A stretch of 64,000 nucleotides of DNA from Tenacibaculum sp. Bg11-29 (lineage in GTDB: Bacteria > Bacteroidota > Bacteroidia > Flavobacteriales > Flavobacteriaceae). The stretch lies in the NCBI RefSeq assembly GCF_002836595.1, contig NZ_PJBB01000003.1:4123501-4187500 (forward strand). Reading direction: 5' to 3'. Position numbers and translations under genes: made by a program. Below are positions 17,231 through 26,367 of this stretch, in pieces; the first letter of the stretch is position 1, and every line of letters starts with the position of its first letter. The notes under the pieces are model-generated. The model saw only the letters and a program-made list of their open reading frames with translations, was not told the DNA's origin and ran no database searches.

Positions 17231-18253
17231 ATGAAATATATCTATTTAGTAAGTCTTTTAATAGTAGTTTCTCTTTTTGCTTGCAAGGACAAAGAACAAT
17301 CAAAAAATATTCCGAATTCAGAAAACCAAATAAAAACGGACTCCAATAATAAGGAGGTAAAAAACAATAATGTTAAAAACAAGATTAAAACCGAATTCTC
17401 TTGGGAAAAAATACCAATAAGCACTAAAGACATAGGTAACTTCCCTTTTATAAAACCACCAAAGGGTATAATTGCTAAGGATATAGGTTCATCATCATAT
17501 TCTAAAAAATTAAATTTCAGTAAATTAAAAATGTTTTCTAAAACCTCAAATACTACATTTAATATAGAGGGAAAAGTTGAGTTTATGAATTTCTCTACAG
17601 AAGACGAAAATGCGAATTGGGAACAATACTATTTTGATAAAAGTATTAATGATTATTTAGAGTCTATAGGCGCCATACAAGTTAACAAAGGAGGAATGAC
17701 AGATGTATATTACGAAAAATATTGGAGTGATTATGATGGAGAATATACCGTCAAGCATAATGATAGAGAGCTTATAAGGATGTGGGTTATAAAGCAAGTA
17801 AATAAAAAAATAGGTGTTCAAATATTCAAAAAGAGAATGGCTATAGTTGAAGAAATAGAATTTAAGCAAACTATCGTAAAATTTACTGCTGATGATATTC
17901 TAAAGGAAATTAACGCTAAAGGTTTTGCAACCTTACAAATCAACTTTGATACAGGAAAATCTAGAATTAAAGCCAGTTCATATGATGTAATAAGTGAAAT
18001 AGTCAAAATGATGAAAGTAAACTCTAATTTAAAAATTAGTATCGAAGGTCATACCGATAATGTTGGAGATGAATTATCCAATATGAAATTATCTAAAAAC
18101 AGAGCTCGTTCGGTTCTGATGGCGATTTCTGATGAAGATATTGATGAATCCAGATTAAAAAGTGAAGGTTTTGGACAAACTAAACCTGTCGAAAATAATT
18201 CAACAGAAGAAGGAAAAACAAAAAACAGAAGAGTTGAATTAAGAAAAATATAA
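17231..18253 (+). CDS. OmpA-family C-terminal domain lipoprotein
   Basis: A lipoprotein signal (LLIVVSLFAC, lipidated Cys 18) precedes a lysine/asparagine-rich linker, a central region of unknown fold (about 50-215) and an OmpA-like peptidoglycan-binding domain (about 225-340). That domain shows INFDTGKSRIKASS, the peptidoglycan contact segment ISIEGHTDNVGDELSNMKLSKNRA and GFGQTKPVENNSTEEGKTKNRRVEL. It should sit in the outer membrane facing the periplasm and bind peptidoglycan. No clear partner gene is adjacent: an 830-base gap precedes it and the PhzF-like gene follows. Confidence 0.9.
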   Translation: MKYIYLVSLLIVVSLFACKDKEQSKNIPNSENQIKTDSNNKEVKNNNVKNKIKTEFSWEKIPISTKDIGNFPFIKPPKGIIAKDIGSSSYSKKLNFSKLKMFSKTSNTTFNIEGKVEFMNFSTEDENANWEQYYFDKSINDYLESIGAIQVNKGGMTDVYYEKYWSDYDGEYTVKHNDRELIRMWVIKQVNKKIGVQIFKKRMAIVEEIEFKQTIVKFTADDILKEINAKGFATLQINFDTGKSRIKASSYDVISEIVKMMKVNSNLKISIEGHTDNVGDELSNMKLSKNRARSVLMAISDEDIDESRLKSEGFGQTKPVENNSTEEGKTKNRRVELRKI

Positions 18254-18340
18254 AAAGAGCATAACAATTTGTATAATGCATATGCTCCCTACAGGCTGCA
18301 AAACGCACCATACAAGAAACGTTACCTACAAGCAAAAAAA

Positions 18341-19258
18341 ATGACAGAAATAGATTATTATTTAGTAGATGTTTTTACCTCATTAAAATACGGAGGAAAT
18401 CAACTAGCTGTTTTCGTTGATTTCGAAAATAAAGTTTCTGCTGAGAATATGCTCAAGATTGCGAGAGAACTTAATTTTCCTGAAATAACATTCATAAAAA
18501 AAAATCATAACAATGAAAAATTTGATGTTAGAATTTTTACACCTGAATATGAAGTACCTTTTGCTGGTCATCCATCATTAGGAACAGCTTTTATTATTTC
18601 AAAATACTTATTACCAAAACCAAAAGAGAATATTACACTAAATCTAAAACATTCAAATATTAGTATTTACTTATCTTCTATCAATGATGTTGATAATAGT
18701 GATTTTGTAATGGAGCAAGCCGAGCCAGAATTTATAACAACTTTCAAGCATCAAGAAATTGCTGAAGGATTAAATTTAGAGTTAGATGTTCTGAACATAC
18801 AAAAACCAATAGAAGAAATAACTACAGGATTACCGTATATCATTATTCCTGTAATCAATTTAGAAAAAATTAACCAAATAGCACTCGATTCACGAAAAGT
18901 TGTAGCATTTTTAACCCAAAAAAAGAAGTACAAAACCAATAGCATAAGTGGACTAACAACTTCTCTATTTTTTGTTACCGAACAAACTTTTGAAAAATCA
19001 AATAACTTCAATACTAGAATGTTTTGCATCGAAAATGAAAATTTAATCGAGGATGCTGCTACAGGAAGTGCAAATGGTTGTTTGCTTGCTTATCTATTAA
19101 AAAATAAATCATCTGAAATCTCAGCAATAGTAGAACAAGGGTTTCAAATGGAAAGAAAATCATATATACATTTAGATGGAAAATTAAAAAACAATAAATA
19201 CACCTTAAAAATTGGTGGACAAGTTGTTGAGTTAAGTAAAGGCAAATGGAAAGTATAG
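18341..19258 (+). CDS. PhzF-family protein (isomerase/epimerase fold)
   Basis: The ATG at 18341 gives MTEIDYYLVDVFTSLKYGGNQLAVF, the standard PhzF start. The in-frame extension to 18269 runs through a repeat-like segment and is rejected. Other family signatures are FTPEYEVPFAGHPSLGTAFI and EDAATGSANGCLLAYLL (the catalytic loop region). At 305 residues it has the full two-domain diaminopimelate-epimerase-like fold. PhzF proteins isomerise small metabolites; outside phenazine clusters, of which there is no sign here, their substrates are mostly unknown. AAACGTTACCTACAAG, a motif seen before other genes in this region, lies just upstream of the start. Confidence 0.9.
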   Translation: MTEIDYYLVDVFTSLKYGGNQLAVFVDFENKVSAENMLKIARELNFPEITFIKKNHNNEKFDVRIFTPEYEVPFAGHPSLGTAFIISKYLLPKPKENITLNLKHSNISIYLSSINDVDNSDFVMEQAEPEFITTFKHQEIAEGLNLELDVLNIQKPIEEITTGLPYIIIPVINLEKINQIALDSRKVVAFLTQKKKYKTNSISGLTTSLFFVTEQTFEKSNNFNTRMFCIENENLIEDAATGSANGCLLAYLLKNKSSEISAIVEQGFQMERKSYIHLDGKLKNNKYTLKIGGQVVELSKGKWKV

Positions 19259-19382
19259 CCAACTGGTTACAGCTGTATAAAAAAAGATAAAAGCGAAATA
19301 TTTATATTTAACTAAGTAATAAACCGAAACGGTAGTACTTATTACCTACCCTAGGTTTCTTATATTAAACGTTGTAACACAT

Positions 19383-19778
19383 ATGAAAAAATTGTTTCTG
19401 ATAATATTAATCACTTTGATTTATTCTTGTCAACCAAGAATAAAAAACGATACGGAAACTTTTGAAAAAGTGTTTAGTATGAGGAGTTTTGATATTGAAA
19501 TTCAAAACGGGGGTTGTTTTGGTGGAAGTGAGGAATATTTTACCGTCCGTAAAAAGGATAATACATATTTAATAAAATCAAAAAGAACTGGAAGAAGTAA
19601 CTTAGTATCGCAAGTTAAAATGGACTCGCTAAAGGTCTATTTAAAATCTAAAATAGGAAAAAAAGAATATGGAGGTTGTACTTCAAGCGAATATATAAGA
19701 ATTGGCTCTCATTTTAATTCAATTGATTATCGTCATAGCTTTTGTAGTGGGATTGAAGCAATTATTAAATTATTATGA
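19383..19778 (+). CDS. Small lipoprotein of unknown function
   Basis: The 131-residue product has a short lipoprotein signal (KKLFLIILITLIYSC, Cys 16) and a compact mature part with several glycine/cysteine motifs (NGGCFGGSEEYF, YGGCTSSEYIRIG, HSFCSGIEAIIKLL). The extra cysteines could form disulfides in the periplasm. No family is recognised. The gene stands alone, and AAACGTTGTAACAC ends 2 bases before the ATG. Confidence 0.7.
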   Translation: MKKLFLIILITLIYSCQPRIKNDTETFEKVFSMRSFDIEIQNGGCFGGSEEYFTVRKKDNTYLIKSKRTGRSNLVSQVKMDSLKVYLKSKIGKKEYGGCTSSEYIRIGSHFNSIDYRHSFCSGIEAIIKLL

Positions 19779-19987
19779 ATTAATTTCAGAAAAGGAAATT
19801 AATGAATAAAAACACAACCAAGACGCTTTAGGAAATAAGTAAAGCCTTAAAAACTTTATTTTTATCGCTTATTGGTGTTGCTTTTTTTATAAAATAAATC
19901 TCATCAACAAATACTTAGTTTTTTAAGTAGCTTTGCGATATAATTGCGTAAAACGTTATTACCAATTAGAGAATAAAAAATATCACT

Positions 19988-20713
19988 TTGCAAGCAGAAA
20001 TAAAAAACCCAAGAATAAAATGTTACAAATGCATGCGACCTTCAAGCACGTGTATTTGTAAACACATTCGTACTTTACAAACCAAGACTCGTTTTATTAT
20101 TTTGATGCACCCAAAGGAGTATAAAAGAGAAAAAAATGGAACGGGACATATTACGAATCTTCAACTTGAAAATTCAGAAGTTATTGTTGGGGTAGATTTC
20201 ACCAATAATACCCGTGTAAATGAAATATTGACTGATGAAAAAACTTGTTCTTTCTTATTGTATCCTGGAAAAGATAATTTTAACTTATCTACAAGAAAAA
20301 GTACAGAAATAAATTCTTTTATGGGGACTAATCCATACATCTTCATTCTCGATGGTACATGGCCTTGCGCCCGTAAAATGCTTAAACTAAGTAAGAACTT
20401 ACAAAAACTACAAAGAGTGAGTTTTGATAATAAAATAAAATCAAAATTTATTATCAAGCAACAGCCAGAATCTCTTTGCCTTAGTACGATTGAATCTGTT
20501 TGCACTGTATTAAACCTACTTAAAAAAGGTGACTTAGAACAATGCGACACGAAGAACTTCCTTATTCCTTTTGAAAAAATGATTGAATATCAACTCGAAT
20601 ATATTCTAAATCCAAATAGTAAAAACTATTCTACAAAGGCAAACAAAGAGATTATTCCTAAGAATAGGTATAAGAAAAATACACAAAGAAATATTATTCT
20701 TAAACAAGAATAG
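19988..20713 (+). CDS. DTW-domain protein, probable tRNA-uridine aminocarboxypropyltransferase
   Basis: The N-terminus has a zinc-ribbon-like cysteine cluster (C12, C15, C22, C24 in KCYKCMRPSSTCICKHI). The DTW core follows: RFIILMHPKEYKREKNGTGH, LLYPGKD, ILDGTWPCARKML (DxTW signature) and PESLCLSTIESV. DTW proteins of the TapT/TuaA type transfer the aminocarboxypropyl group of S-adenosylmethionine to a tRNA uridine. No in-frame ATG precedes the cysteine cluster, so translation probably starts at TTG 19988. TAGCTTTG at 19928-19935 fits a -7 box. The C-terminal 35 residues are basic and may contact RNA. Confidence 0.87.
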   Translation: MQAEIKNPRIKCYKCMRPSSTCICKHIRTLQTKTRFIILMHPKEYKREKNGTGHITNLQLENSEVIVGVDFTNNTRVNEILTDEKTCSFLLYPGKDNFNLSTRKSTEINSFMGTNPYIFILDGTWPCARKMLKLSKNLQKLQRVSFDNKIKSKFIIKQQPESLCLSTIESVCTVLNLLKKGDLEQCDTKNFLIPFEKMIEYQLEYILNPNSKNYSTKANKEIIPKNRYKKNTQRNIILKQE

Positions 20714-20914
20714 CTGTAATTACTGAATCAGTAAAAAATAAAATGTCAATAACTTCTTAAAAACTTTATACTTTACAACTTATTGGTTTTCTTATATTTG
20801 ATACAAAGAAAAAATTGCTAGAACTTCTCTTTATTACATCTTAAATAATTCGATCAATCGAATAAAGTTCTGCTTATAACTAGTTGTAAGACATTACAAA
20901 AATCAAAAAACTAA

Positions 20915-23065
20915 ATGAAAAAAAGTGAGAAAATTTTAATTACATCTATTTTATCTCTTTTTCTTGGAGTTTTAATATTCGGGCCTCATTTCACTATCCC
21001 TCTATTAATAAGCTCTTCTATTCTAAGCGGTTGCTATATCGTAGGTGGTTTATATTTTTTTAATTTTCAGAAAAACAAACTAAATATATTAGTAGGAATA
21101 ATTTTAGGCTCTGCTTTAGGTGTTTTCACATTTACATTATGGCTACCAGTATCTATTTTTAGAAAGGTTTTAGTTTCAATAAATATCATATTTTCGATTT
21201 TATTAATTGGATTATGGGTTTATAAAAAAAATGATTTCAATAAAAAACTTAAATTTATCTTTTTAAGATCTATAACTATAGCTGTTTTTACTTCATTTTT
21301 TGCTTTTTCTAGCGTTCATTTTAATGTTTATAGAAGCTTATTATTAAGAATGCTTACTCCTGATTCTAGTCTCTCTAATAACTTATTAATGTTTGAAAAA
21401 ATAGATGAGTATGAAGAGTATATGAATTTAAAAAAATATGACTTAGCTATTGTTAAAGCTAATGAAGCAATTTTATGTGGAAAAAAATGGAAAAACTATG
21501 ACACTTTATATTATCAAGATTTTTCTGGGGCGTATGAATTTTTATCAAATGCTTATATAGATAATGGAGATGAGTTTTTTAATAAAAATGACTTTAAGAA
21601 TGCCTTATCTAATTATATAAAAGCAGATAGTATTTTAACCCATAAGGAACATAAACCAAAATATGTAAAATCTACAGAAAGTGATATATATTGGAATCGT
21701 TATAATCTATTATTAACATATAATAAACTTTTAGATTATAAAAATTATGATTCTGAACTTGATTATTTAATTGATAATTACCTAAAAGTAAAAGACACTC
21801 TTGATATAGATTATCATTATATTTTAGAAAACGCATCTAATAATTATTACACTCGCTCATATTACAGTGATGCAATAGACCTAAACAAAGCATCTCTAAT
21901 TATCTTAAATCAAGACAGTCTTAATAATATTAATTCATTTAAGAACACCTATATTCGATTAATTAAAAATTATTTGATTACTGACAGCACCGAAACTGCA
22001 AAAACATATTTAAAAAAATATGAAAAAATAACTTCAAATAACGACTGTCGGTACTTATTTTACAAAATTAGAATTCTCCAAAAAGAGAATATTAAAGAAG
22101 CTTTAGAGGTTGCAAAAAAAGCTTGCGAATGTTTTGAACAAAAAAATATATCTTCCAGTTTATTTTTTTCAAATCTATTATTACTAAAATTAGAACTTGA
22201 AAACTCAAATTATAAGGACTTTGAAAAACAAATAGAAATTACTCAAGATTTAATTTCACAAACGGATAACAAAAAATACAATCAATCATTTGTAGATGAA
22301 CTTTTAGGTTATTATAATTCTATAAAGGGTAATTATATTGACTCAAAAAAATATTATTTAAAAGCTCTTAATAGTTCTAAAAACTTTGAAGAGGTCCAAA
22401 AAAATTCAATCAAATTAAAAATAGCCCAAATAAATGACGAACTAGATATTAATTATGATAAAAATAACCTTAACTTAAGTATTCTTAATTTTCTATCAGA
22501 GTATGAGAGTACTTATCCAAGCACTACAGCTTTTCATAACGATTTAGGGAATATTAACACTGGATTCAATTCAAAACTATCTGATTCCATTTTTAAAGTA
22601 ACAATTGAATGCCATAAAAATTTTGGAATTAATAAATCGTCTAAATTAGGCGTTGCTTACAATGACCTAGCAACAAACCAATTACATCGAAAGAACTATA
22701 AAAAAGCTGATTCATTATACACTATCGCTATTAAAAAACTAGATGATTTTTATGGTAAACAACAAAATGTAAATCAACTTATATGTTATTCAAATATTAT
22801 TGAATCAAAATTAAATCAAAAAAAATATAAGGAAGGTTTAGATTTCTTAAAAAAAGCACATTTTACAAAAATAAATTGTTTCAGTAAAGAAGTAACAATA
22901 TACGATGCATATCTACTAAATTTAGAAGGAGACTTGATTAAATACAATGATAAAAATAAATCTCAATCAATAGAAAAATATAATCAAGCATTAAATATAG
23001 CAAGAATTTATTTCAATGATAATCATAGATTTGTAAAAATACTCAACAACAAAACAGAATTATAA
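20915..23065 (+). CDS. TPR-rich membrane protein
   Basis: The first 135 residues contain about five hydrophobic segments (for example ILITSILSLFLGVLIFGPHF, ISILLIGLWVY, SITIAVFTSFFAFSSVHF). The remaining 580 residues are helical repeats of the TPR type: AYEFLSNAYIDNGDEFFNKNDFKNALSNYIKADSI, GYYNSIKGNYIDSKKYYLKAL, GVAYNDLATNQLHRKNYKKADSLYTIAIKKL. No kinase, helix-turn-helix or peptidase domain is attached, so it is probably a scaffold exposed to the periplasm or cytoplasm. The layout recalls sensor-like TPR proteins of Bacteroidetes, but the output domain is missing. It stands alone. Confidence 0.75.
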   Translation: MKKSEKILITSILSLFLGVLIFGPHFTIPLLISSSILSGCYIVGGLYFFNFQKNKLNILVGIILGSALGVFTFTLWLPVSIFRKVLVSINIIFSILLIGLWVYKKNDFNKKLKFIFLRSITIAVFTSFFAFSSVHFNVYRSLLLRMLTPDSSLSNNLLMFEKIDEYEEYMNLKKYDLAIVKANEAILCGKKWKNYDTLYYQDFSGAYEFLSNAYIDNGDEFFNKNDFKNALSNYIKADSILTHKEHKPKYVKSTESDIYWNRYNLLLTYNKLLDYKNYDSELDYLIDNYLKVKDTLDIDYHYILENASNNYYTRSYYSDAIDLNKASLIILNQDSLNNINSFKNTYIRLIKNYLITDSTETAKTYLKKYEKITSNNDCRYLFYKIRILQKENIKEALEVAKKACECFEQKNISSSLFFSNLLLLKLELENSNYKDFEKQIEITQDLISQTDNKKYNQSFVDELLGYYNSIKGNYIDSKKYYLKALNSSKNFEEVQKNSIKLKIAQINDELDINYDKNNLNLSILNFLSEYESTYPSTTAFHNDLGNINTGFNSKLSDSIFKVTIECHKNFGINKSSKLGVAYNDLATNQLHRKNYKKADSLYTIAIKKLDDFYGKQQNVNQLICYSNIIESKLNQKKYKEGLDFLKKAHFTKINCFSKEVTIYDAYLLNLEGDLIKYNDKNKSQSIEKYNQALNIARIYFNDNHRFVKILNNKTEL

Positions 23066-23243
23066 CATAATTGCTATCAAAACATACAGCTCGAGTAGGC
23101 ATGAGAATAAAACTATAAATTTAAGATATATAGAAACGTTATCAAGATGCTTGTACCAGTGCAAAAAACAACGATTTAGAACAACAAAAAAAATCATAAA
23201 ACGAGATGTAACCTCAAATTGCTTATAAAGCACTAATTATTCT

Positions 23244-24011
23244 ATGAAAAATTATTTAAGAATTTTAAAACCAACAAAAGTTTACACCAGCCATGAATTG
23301 TCTTCAGGGCATGTGAAAATTTTAGTACCAGATACTATAATTTCTTTTAATAGAGAAAAAAGAAGAAATAAAGTAAACTGGATGGAAATTTATCTTGAAG
23401 ATAAAAAAGTAGCGTATATAAAAAAAGAGCATGATAATTTTTATAAATGTGAAGACTCAACATTAGATGATATTTCTGCTAAAGGATTTAGTCTGAATTA
23501 TAAAACGGAAGAAATGCTACCATTTGATTCGCTCTTTTTTCTAGAAGGAACGCTAACGAAAACAGAAAATATAGGTACTGTTAAACTAGAAAATATTGAA
23601 GATGATGATGACGGTAAATCTATTTCTATATACTTAGAATATGATAAAAATTTACTAGAAATAGCCCCTATACTGTTAAGTAAAAAAGAACAATTTTATG
23701 TTACAAACAATATTTATGGTAAAAATAATATTTTTATAGAAATTGATAATTTTAAAGGCAAAAAAGGATTTATACTAAAAAAAACCAATTATACAGACAA
23801 AGCAGATAGCTGGGTGAAACCTGTTTCTATTATAACAATGATTATAGTTATTGGTGGATTAATTTTAGCTGGTTTATCTGCAGGTTGGCTTGTAATTAGC
23901 GGTTTAATGCTTATTCCTGCTGTAATTGCAGCCTTTATTGTTGTTTTTGTATTGCAAATAGTTATAATGATCATAAAAGGTATCTTTCAAAAACTTAGAA
24001 AGCGCTTTTAA
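23244..24011 (+). CDS. Membrane-anchored protein of unknown function
   Basis: The 255-residue protein has a beta-rich N-terminal region (1-190; repeated short strands such as KVYTSHELSSGHVKILVPD and NIFIEIDNFKGKKGFILKK) that could be SH3-like. Two strongly hydrophobic C-terminal helices follow (about 196-220 and 222-246) and a basic end KLRKRF. There is no signal peptide, so the beta domain probably lies in the cytoplasm with the tail in the inner membrane. No family is recognised. Confidence 0.65.
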   Translation: MKNYLRILKPTKVYTSHELSSGHVKILVPDTIISFNREKRRNKVNWMEIYLEDKKVAYIKKEHDNFYKCEDSTLDDISAKGFSLNYKTEEMLPFDSLFFLEGTLTKTENIGTVKLENIEDDDDGKSISIYLEYDKNLLEIAPILLSKKEQFYVTNNIYGKNNIFIEIDNFKGKKGFILKKTNYTDKADSWVKPVSIITMIIVIGGLILAGLSAGWLVISGLMLIPAVIAAFIVVFVLQIVIMIIKGIFQKLRKRF

Positions 24012-24035
24012 ATAAAGAATTATAAACTAAATTTT

Positions 24036-24092
24036 CACACTAGCGCGAGTATCCAGCCCATGTAGATACTTTGCCACGCTTACGTTAATGTG
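24036..24092. repeat. Intergenic repeat, copy 1
   Basis: CACACTAGCGCGAGTATCC...ATGTAGATACTTT matches the segment at 24620-24660 closely. Its right end (GCTTACGTTAATGTG) is a weak inverted copy of its left end. GC-rich words such as AGCGCGAG stand out from the AT-rich surroundings. This type looks like a dispersed hairpin repeat; with only two copies in the window its distribution is unknown. Confidence 0.6.
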
Positions 24093-24107
24093 GGTAATAA
24101 ATTGAAT

Positions 24108-24611
24108 ATGGATATAAATACAAAAGTAAATAATACTCTTATAGAAATTAAAAACTTTGATTTTTTAATAGGAAAATGGAATGTCCTAAACAAAAAACTT
24201 AAAGAGCGACTGAAAGATTGTAATTAATGGATTGAATTTCCCGCCAAAATGGAGACTAAACCATTTCTTAATGGATTAGGCCTAATGGACGAAATGAAAT
24301 CATCTCATTTTGGAGACGATTTTATCGGGTTTAGTATCAGAATGGTTAATCCTAAAACAAATATTTGGACAATTTATTGGGCAGATACATCAAGTCCCGA
24401 AAACTATTTGAAAGAACAAGTGATTGGTGCATTTAAAAATGGAATTGGAGAGTTTTATGGTAAAGAACTATATCTAGGAAAAGAATACAAATTGAAGTTT
24501 ACTTGGAAAAAGAAATCTGAAAATACTGCTCTTTGGGAACAAGCCTATTTTGATGAAAAAGCAAAAGAATGGGAAACAAATTGGACAATGGAATTTACAA
24601 GGCAAAATTAA
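24108..24611 (+). pseudogene. Small-protein gene with one in-frame stop (FLIGKWNV...EFTRQN family)
   Basis: An ATG at 24108 opens a frame reading MDINTKVNNTLIEIKNFDFL, continuing IGKWNVLNKKLKERLKDCN, then TAA at 24225-24227. The same frame then reads WIEFPAKMETKPFLNGLGLMDE through to the stop at 24611. The part after the stop can be read as 120 residues from the ATG at 24249, but the domain clearly starts earlier: FDFLIGKWNV is the usual opening of DUF1579/lipocalin-like proteins of about 165 residues. One base change (GAA to TAA, for example) explains the break. A sequencing error or stop readthrough would also explain it. Intergenic repeats lie on both sides. Confidence 0.75.
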
Positions 24612-24619
24612 AATACTCC

Positions 24620-24688
24620 CACACGCTAACGCGAGCATCCTGTTCGTGTAGATATTGCATAACTACAAGCAACGCTTGCGCCAGCGTG
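24620..24688. repeat. Intergenic repeat, copy 2, with inverted ends
   Basis: CACGCTAACGCGAGC at the left and GCTTGCGCCAGCGTG at the right are inverted copies with 12 of 15 bases pairing, around a loop of about 39 bases. The left half matches the repeat at 24036. The element could fold as a long hairpin in DNA or RNA and might act as a terminator or recombination hairpin. Confidence 0.65.
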
Positions 24689-24803
24689 AAAACTAAAAGA
24701 ACACAACGAAAGTTGGGTTTCACATCAAATTTATTAGGTCAACAGAAAAATCAATCATAGTAAAAGCTAATCATTCCAATATGTTTATTAACCCTATAGC
24801 TGA

Positions 24804-26024
24804 TTAATCAAAATCTGGGTACGCTTTCATACCATGTTCATGACTATCTAAACCTTCTAACTCTTCTATTTCACTAACTCTAATACCAATTGTTTTCTTT
24901 AGTGTATATATAATGATAAATGAAGTTGCTAAACAAAATAAAGCATAAGAAACTACTCCGATTAACTGACTTAAAAACTGTGTTACGCTCGCTAATTCCC
25001 CTAAAAAACCTACAGCTAGTGTTCCAAAAACCCCACAAATTAAATGAACAGCAATAGCACCAACTGGGTCATCTAATTTTAATTTATCGATGAAGCTAAC
25101 AGCAAATACAATTATAATTCCGGCTACAGCTCCGATTATAACTGCATCAGTTGGATGCATTTGGTCAGCCCCTGCAGTAATAGCTACTAAACCTCCAAGT
25201 ATTCCGTTTAAAAACATCGTTAAATCTAAATTTTTAAACATAATTGTTGAAACTAAAGCTGCAAAAACACCCCCTGTAGCCGCAGCTAAACATGTTGTTA
25301 CAAGTGTTAGTGATGTTGCCTCAGGATCGGCAGAAAGAACAGAACCACCATTAAAACCAAACCAACCTAACCAAAGTATCAATACTCCTGCTGTTGCCAA
25401 AGGTATATTGTGCCCTTGAATAGCTTGTGATTTTCCATTTTTGAATTTACCGATTCTAGGCCCTAATAAACATACCGCTATTAAAGCTGCCCAACCACCA
25501 AGTGAGTGCACTAAAGTTGCACCTGCAAAATCATAAAAAGGAGTTTCTAAAGTTTGTAAAAAACCACCTCCCCATTTCCAAGAACCAGCAATTGGATATA
25601 CAAACCCCACATAAATGATTGTAAAAATCATAAAAGGTAAAATTTTCATACGCTCTGCTACTGCGCCAGAAACAATCGTTGCTGCTGTTGCTGCAAACAT
25701 TCCTTGAAATAAGAAATCTGTCCAATAAGTATATCCTTTATTATATGTTAAATCTAAAGAACCAATAGCAGTTAATGGAGAAGATAACCCAAACCCAGAA
25801 AAGCCAATAAAACCATTAAAATCTCCAGGGTACATTAAGTTAAAACCTACCATACTGTATAATAATAACCCTACTGTTATTATAAATATATTTTTGAATA
25901 AAATGTTAATTGTATTCTTTTGTCTTGTTAACCCAATTTCTAAAAACGCAAACCCTAAATGCATAAAAAAAACGAGTGCTGTACAGATCATCATCCATAC
26001 ATTATTTATTATTAATGAATCCAT
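24804..26024 (-). CDS. amt: Ammonium transporter (Amt/Rh family)
   Basis: The 406-residue polytopic protein has about 11 transmembrane helices. It shows the family signatures: FLFQGMFAATAATIVSGAVAERMK (phenylalanine gate F106/F110), DFAGATLVHSLGG with the first pore histidine H173, and GAIAVHLICGVFG with the second, H327. It conducts ammonia/ammonium across the inner membrane. The PII gene ends 4 bases upstream on the same strand, the classical glnK-amtB order, so the pair forms an operon in which PII gates the transporter. Confidence 0.96.
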   Translation of the reverse strand: MDSLIINNVWMMICTALVFFMHLGFAFLEIGLTRQKNTINILFKNIFIITVGLLLYSMVGFNLMYPGDFNGFIGFSGFGLSSPLTAIGSLDLTYNKGYTYWTDFLFQGMFAATAATIVSGAVAERMKILPFMIFTIIYVGFVYPIAGSWKWGGGFLQTLETPFYDFAGATLVHSLGGWAALIAVCLLGPRIGKFKNGKSQAIQGHNIPLATAGVLILWLGWFGFNGGSVLSADPEATSLTLVTTCLAAATGGVFAALVSTIMFKNLDLTMFLNGILGGLVAITAGADQMHPTDAVIIGAVAGIIIVFAVSFIDKLKLDDPVGAIAVHLICGVFGTLAVGFLGELASVTQFLSQLIGVVSYALFCLATSFIIIYTLKKTIGIRVSEIEELEGLDSHEHGMKAYPDFD

Positions 26025-26028
26025 ATTT

Positions 26029-26367
26029 TTAGTTTAGTGTATTTTTTCCTTTTTCTTTTGTTCTAATTCTATAAGCATCTTTAATTTCACTAACAAATAT
26101 TTTTCCGTCTCCAACTTCCCCAGTATTAGCCGAATCCAGAATTGTTTTTATCGTAATTTCTTCAAAATCATCGTTAACAACAATTGATAAGTAACGTCTT
26201 TGAATGTCGCTAGTACTAAAACTAACCCCTCTATAAACATGTCCTTCTTTTTCATTTCCTAAGCCAGTTACATCCCAGTATGAAAAAAAATTTACACCAA
26301 CTTCATGCAATGCCTCTTTAACAACTCGGAATTTAGATTTTCTAATAATTGCTTCTATTTTTTTCAT
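26029..26367 (-). CDS. glnK: PII nitrogen-regulatory protein (GlnB/GlnK family)
   Basis: A 112-residue trimeric signal protein with MKKIEAIIRKSKF at the start, TGEVGDGKIFVSEIKDAYRIRT (Walker-like nucleotide loop, about 82-103) and the T-loop RGVSFSTSDIQRRYL (46-60). The usual T-loop tyrosine in RGAEY is replaced by phenylalanine (F50), so it cannot be uridylylated there. Control is therefore likely by ATP/ADP/2-oxoglutarate binding alone. It is the first gene of the operon with amt and would bind and block that transporter when nitrogen is plentiful. The name glnK rather than glnB follows from the amt linkage. Confidence 0.94.
   Translation of the reverse strand: MKKIEAIIRKSKFRVVKEALHEVGVNFFSYWDVTGLGNEKEGHVYRGVSFSTSDIQRRYLSIVVNDDFEEITIKTILDSANTGEVGDGKIFVSEIKDAYRIRTKEKGKNTLN

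Noticed and set aside
24569..24760. 63-codon frame overlapping the end of the broken gene and the intergenic repeat
   Set aside because: It runs through the hairpin repeat and has no protein-like pattern; it is an accidental frame.
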